The translations under genes were made by a program, and so were the position numbers. This document shows positions 23,643 through 25,935 of a DNA stretch of 25,935 nucleotides, piece by piece (positions within the stretch are counted from its first letter, which is position 1; each line of letters begins with the position of its first letter). The notes beneath the pieces are model-generated. The model did not search any database, was not told the DNA's origin, and worked only from the letters and a program-made list of their open reading frames with translations. This DNA comes from JBBSUX01 sp038234045 (GTDB taxonomy: Bacteria > Pseudomonadota > Gammaproteobacteria > Burkholderiales > Burkholderiaceae_C): positions 1 through 25,935 of the forward strand of contig JBBSUX010000009.1 of the NCBI GenBank assembly GCA_038234045.1. Reading direction: 5' to 3'.

Positions 23643-24605
23643 TCAAGCCTCCGTGGTGCTCTGCCCCAGCTGCTTGCCCAGCAGCACGGTTGCGATCACC
23701 GCTACGGCGAACAGCAGCACGACCGGATCGAGCCGCTCGCCCAGTATCGGGATCGCGAAGACGATGGTCAGAAACGGCTGCAGCAACAGCATCTGGCTCA
23801 CGCGCAGCGCGCCACCCAGGTGCAGGGCGCGAAACCACAAGAACATCGCGAACCACATCGAGAACAGGCTTACATAAGCGAAGCCGAGCCAGGCATGTGG
23901 CGCCACTGGTGCTGTGGGCCACAGCAGCAGCGTGGCCGGAATTGTCACCGGCAGCGCTAGTGCGGTGGCCCAGCAGATCACCCGCAGGCCGCCGAGGGCC
24001 GGTGTGATCTGCGCCCCGAAGACATAGCCGACCGATGCGGCGATGACCGCGCCGACCAGCAGCAGATCGGCCGGATCCGGAATGAAGCCGCCACCGCCGC
24101 GCAGCAGCGAAAACGCAATGACCAGCAAGCTACCCGCCATGGCGCACAACCAGAATCCCCGGCTCGCGCGCTGGTGCAACACCCAGGCAGCAATGGCGGC
24201 GGTTGCCAGCGGCAGCAACGCGATCACCACCGCCGCGTGGCTGGCGGTGACGCTGCGCAGCGCGTAACCCAGCATCAGTGGGTAACCCACGGTATTGCCC
24301 AGCATTGCCATGAAGAGCGGCAGGCGCTGTTTCCGCAGCGGCCATGGGGCGCGTTGCACCAGCAGCAGCACAGCCGAAATCAGGCCCGCCACAGCAGCGC
24401 GGCCAAGGGTCACGAACATCGGAGAGAGTTGCGGCGCTTCGTTCGAGCCCGTGGCCAGCCGGGTCATTGGTAGCGTCATGGCAAAGAACGCCACCGCCAG
24501 CGCGCCGAGCCACATGCCCCGCGTCTGCATGGCGGCGTCATGCTGCGTTGCGGTGTCGGCCGGGCGCGGGGCCGGGCGGGGCGTGCTGTCTGGTTGCATG
24601 GGCAT
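23643..24605 (-). CDS. EamA-family (drug/metabolite superfamily) transporter
   Basis: A ten-helix inner-membrane transporter of 320 residues built of two EamA repeats (about 30-160 and 175-305). Visible marks are GALAVAFFAMTLPMTRLA, SPMFVTLGRAAVAGLISAVLL, HAAVVIALLPLATAAIAAWVL (end of repeat one), and QMLLLQPFLTIVFAIPILGERLDPVV, the typical ExLxP-type end of repeat two. Many such proteins export amino acids or metabolites; next to a MocR-type regulator and an aminotransferase an amino-acid-related solute is plausible. The start is ATG 24605 (ATG 24599 is two codons later); a longer GTG-started frame would run over the operator repeats and is not preferred. It heads the six-gene set ending at 19355. 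Confidence 0.87.
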   Translation of the reverse strand: MPMQPDSTPRPAPRPADTATQHDAAMQTRGMWLGALAVAFFAMTLPMTRLATGSNEAPQLSPMFVTLGRAAVAGLISAVLLLVQRAPWPLRKQRLPLFMAMLGNTVGYPLMLGYALRSVTASHAAVVIALLPLATAAIAAWVLHQRASRGFWLCAMAGSLLVIAFSLLRGGGGFIPDPADLLLVGAVIAASVGYVFGAQITPALGGLRVICWATALALPVTIPATLLLWPTAPVAPHAWLGFAYVSLFSMWFAMFLWFRALHLGGALRVSQMLLLQPFLTIVFAIPILGERLDPVVLLFAVAVIATVLLGKQLGQSTTEA

Positions 24606-24641
24606 GGCGGCTACTCTACATTCGTCACCATTACACAGCCG

Positions 24642-24674
24642 GTACAGATGGACGTACAGCTGGCCAATCTGTAC
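24642..24674. promoter_or_regulatory. Three GTACAG-centred repeats in the EamA/MocR intergenic region; probable MocR-type operator
   Basis: GTACAGATGG (24642-24651) and GTACAGCTGG (24654-24663) are direct repeats with a 12-bp period; CCAATCTGTAC (24664-24674) is an inverted copy (GTACAGATTGG on the other strand). Flanking GCC/GGC extends the outer pair. The block is 37-69 bases upstream of the EamA start and 74-106 upstream of the regulator start. MocR regulators such as GabR, PdxR and TauR bind direct repeats in such divergent spacers. Confidence 0.6.
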
Positions 24675-24747
24675 TGGCTGGTGCGCAAGCACAGTCCCAT
24701 GCGCACCCTCGACCAATGTCCTGGCCTTCTTTTTTCAGCCGATTCTT

Positions 24748-25619
24748 ATGCTCAGCCGCACCTCATCCCGCAGCCTGACCGAACAGCTCGCCGAGCGGTT
24801 TGCGCACCGCATACGTGCCCGCCTGCTGGCGGCCGGAACGCGGCTGCCTTCGGTGCGCGAATGCGCACGCCAGCAGCGCGTGAGCCCGCACGCGGTGGTG
24901 GCGGCCTACGATCTCCTTCTTGCCCAGGGCCTTGTGGAGGCGCATCGCCAGCGAGGATTTTTTGTCAGGAATGGAGCATCAAATCAGGCTCATGCGCTTG
25001 ATGGAAAAGCGCTTCCAGCTTCAGATGATGTAGCAGAAAATAGGATACTCCCCGGCGCTGGGCCGGCCTTGCCCGTCGCAGGCTCGCTGATCCACGCCAC
25101 GGCTTTGATCCGCGGCATGTTCCATCAACGTCCGCGAGGCCGCAGCCGGGTTCGGGCGGCTTTGCCAAGGTCATCGCGCCGAACTGGTGCGTCGGTTTCA
25201 TGGCGGCGCCCGAGTCGTTGGTGGAGCGCCTGCTCGACACCAAACTGATCACTACGCTCACCACGCCGTCGCTGCTGGAGAAAGCGCTGGCGCTGTGCAT
25301 CGAGCAGGGCCAGCTGCGCCGCCATGTAGCGCGCGTAAAGGCGCGGCTGGATACGGCGCGAACCCGCAGCGTGGCGCTGGCCCTGGCAGCAGGTTGCCGC
25401 TTTGCCAATGCGCCAGCCGGGCCGTTCGGCTGGGTCGATACCGGCGTGGATACCGACCTGCTGTCCCAGCGCATGCTTGACGACGGCTACTTGCTGGCAC
25501 CTGGTGCGCTGTTTCACGCCACACGCGGGCCCTCGACGCTGATGCGCATCAATTTCGCCACGACGCAGGACGCGGCGTTCTGGAACGCCTTCCAGAAAAC
25601 GCGCGACGCGATGCGATAA
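24748..25619 (+). pseudogene. MocR-type (GntR-HTH/aminotransferase) regulator with a large internal deletion and frameshift
   Basis: From ATG 24748 the N-terminal part encodes a complete GntR winged helix (SLTEQLAERFAHRIRARLL, LPSVRECARQQRVSPHAVVAAYDLLLAQGLVEAHRQRGFFV) and a linker, ending with the MocR-type TALIRGMFHQ at about 25130. A different frame then continues with GGFAKVIAPNWCVGFMAAP from about 25150 and runs to a proper C-terminus (ERLLDTKLITTLTTPSLLE, GPFGWVDTGVDTD, LAPGALFHATRGPSTLMRINFATTQ). About 170-190 residues of the aminotransferase-like domain between these points, including the PLP-ring contacts, are missing and the frame changes by one. The product would be a truncated HTH protein at most. 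It could still bind DNA, but without effector sensing. A repeat copy lies in the linker (24981-25034). Confidence 0.85.
24981..25034. repeat. Short interspersed stem-loop repeat, copy C, in the MocR linker
   Basis: GCGCTTGATGGAAAAGCGC (24994-25012) has arms GCGCTT/AAGCGC around a 7-base loop and is followed by TTCCAGCT; the core is 18/19 identical to copy A. The surrounding stretch is AT-rich (CAAATCAGGCT before, TCAGATGATGTAGC after) in a GC-rich gene. It encodes the domain linker (about NQAHALDGKALPASDDVAEN). Confidence 0.6.
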
Positions 25620-25639
25620 AACTTGCCCTGGCTTGGCGC

Positions 25640-25935
25640 CTACCAGCCGGCAGCCGGTGCCGCCTGCACGATGGTGGTGTGCGAGAGCCCGGCGATCATG
25701 TGCAGGAGCGCGACATTGACCTCGCCCTGCGGCATGTCATGGCGATCGCAAATCTGTTGAAGCTTGCGCGTGTCGGAGCCTTCGAGCGCCAGCATCACTT
25801 CGAGCGCGTCGGCGTAGGGGCCGGTGCGCAGTACCAGGGCGTCGTAGATGCGGCGCGACAGCGGCAGGCGCCCGAGTATCTGACCGAGTGGTTCCTGAAA
25901 CAGCATGTCCATATTGAAGAAGAGGCCACACATCG
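25640..25935 (-). CDS. HDOD-domain signalling protein, probably EAL-HDOD c-di-GMP phosphodiesterase type (partial, N-terminus outside window)
   Basis: The C-terminal 97 residues of a protein running off the right edge. MCGLFFNMDMLFQEPLGQILGRLPLSRRIYDALV is the late part of an HDOD domain as found in YuxH/CdgJ-type EAL-HDOD proteins, where the usual text is M-x-G-L-F-S-x-x-D-x-L-x-x-x-P-L. The following helices (YADALEVMLALEGSDTRKLQQIC) fit the family's end. The apparent ATG at 25933 is internal to the domain and not a real start. HDOD proteins take part in signalling; the EAL domain is expected outside the window and cannot be confirmed. The stop is 20 bases from the stop of the converging MocR pseudogene. 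Confidence 0.75.
   Translation of the reverse strand, partial: MCGLFFNMDMLFQEPLGQILGRLPLSRRIYDALVLRTGPYADALEVMLALEGSDTRKLQQICDRHDMPQGEVNVALLHMIAGLSHTTIVQAAPAAGW

Overview
This 25.9 kb window is ordinary chromosomal DNA of a GC-rich betaproteobacterium, most likely a member of the Comamonadaceae (Burkholderiales). The evidence is the style of the proteins (Psd with a TTG start, HemE, an ScsB-type DsbD, SorAB, many LysR/GntR/MocR neighbourhoods) and three copies of a short AT-richer repeat that I recall as common in that family. I see no phage, IS element, CRISPR array, rRNA or tRNA.

Layout, left to right. 1-812 (-) is the N-terminal part of hemE, cut by the window edge. 926-3190 is a divergent yeiH/yeiE pair: a UPF0324 putative anion (sulfate/sulfite) exporter and its LysR regulator, with a compact palindromic operator between them. 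3204-8581 (-) is a three-gene catabolic set: a glyoxylate-type class V aminotransferase, a 2-keto-4-pentenoate-hydratase-like enzyme and a large FAD/Fe-S 2-hydroxyacid dehydrogenase (YdiJ/D-2-hydroxyglutarate dehydrogenase type). Its upstream region has two identical 14-bp palindromes and what looks like a decayed GntR regulator. 9249-11555 (-) is an ScsB-like DsbD. 11662-13567 (+) carries a creatininase-family amidohydrolase and phosphatidylserine decarboxylase.

13571-15540 (-) encodes sulfite dehydrogenase: SorA (Mo-containing, Tat-exported) and an unusual di-heme SorB. 15821-17023 (-) is an ammonium transporter with a good sigma-54 promoter and a possible NtrC site. 17334-18002 (-) is a histidine phosphatase with a clear terminator. 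18240-19259 (+) is an uncharacterised membrane protein.

24605-19355 (-) is a likely six-gene operon: EamA exporter, aminotransferase, VOC protein (ATGA overlap), truncated PLP dehydratase, glutathione transferase, PhzF-like protein. A MocR-type regulator is divergent from it (24748-25619, +) but has lost the middle of its aminotransferase domain. A set of GTACAG-containing repeats lies in the shared promoter. The right edge holds the C-terminus of an HDOD-domain signalling protein (-).

Two themes stand out. First, local decay: two operon-linked regulators (GntR type, MocR type) and one enzyme (EutB/threonine-dehydratase type) appear broken while their operators and neighbouring enzymes persist. 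Second, three copies of a short stem-loop repeat sit inside coding sequence, where they encode a DsbD signal peptide, an insertion in PhzF and the linker of the MocR pseudogene. Two sulfite-related modules (YeiE/YeiH and SorAB) lie about 11 kb apart. I found no convincing wholly new multi-gene system; the best leads are the diheme SorB, the 2-hydroxyacid/amino acid cluster of unknown substrate and the coding repeats.
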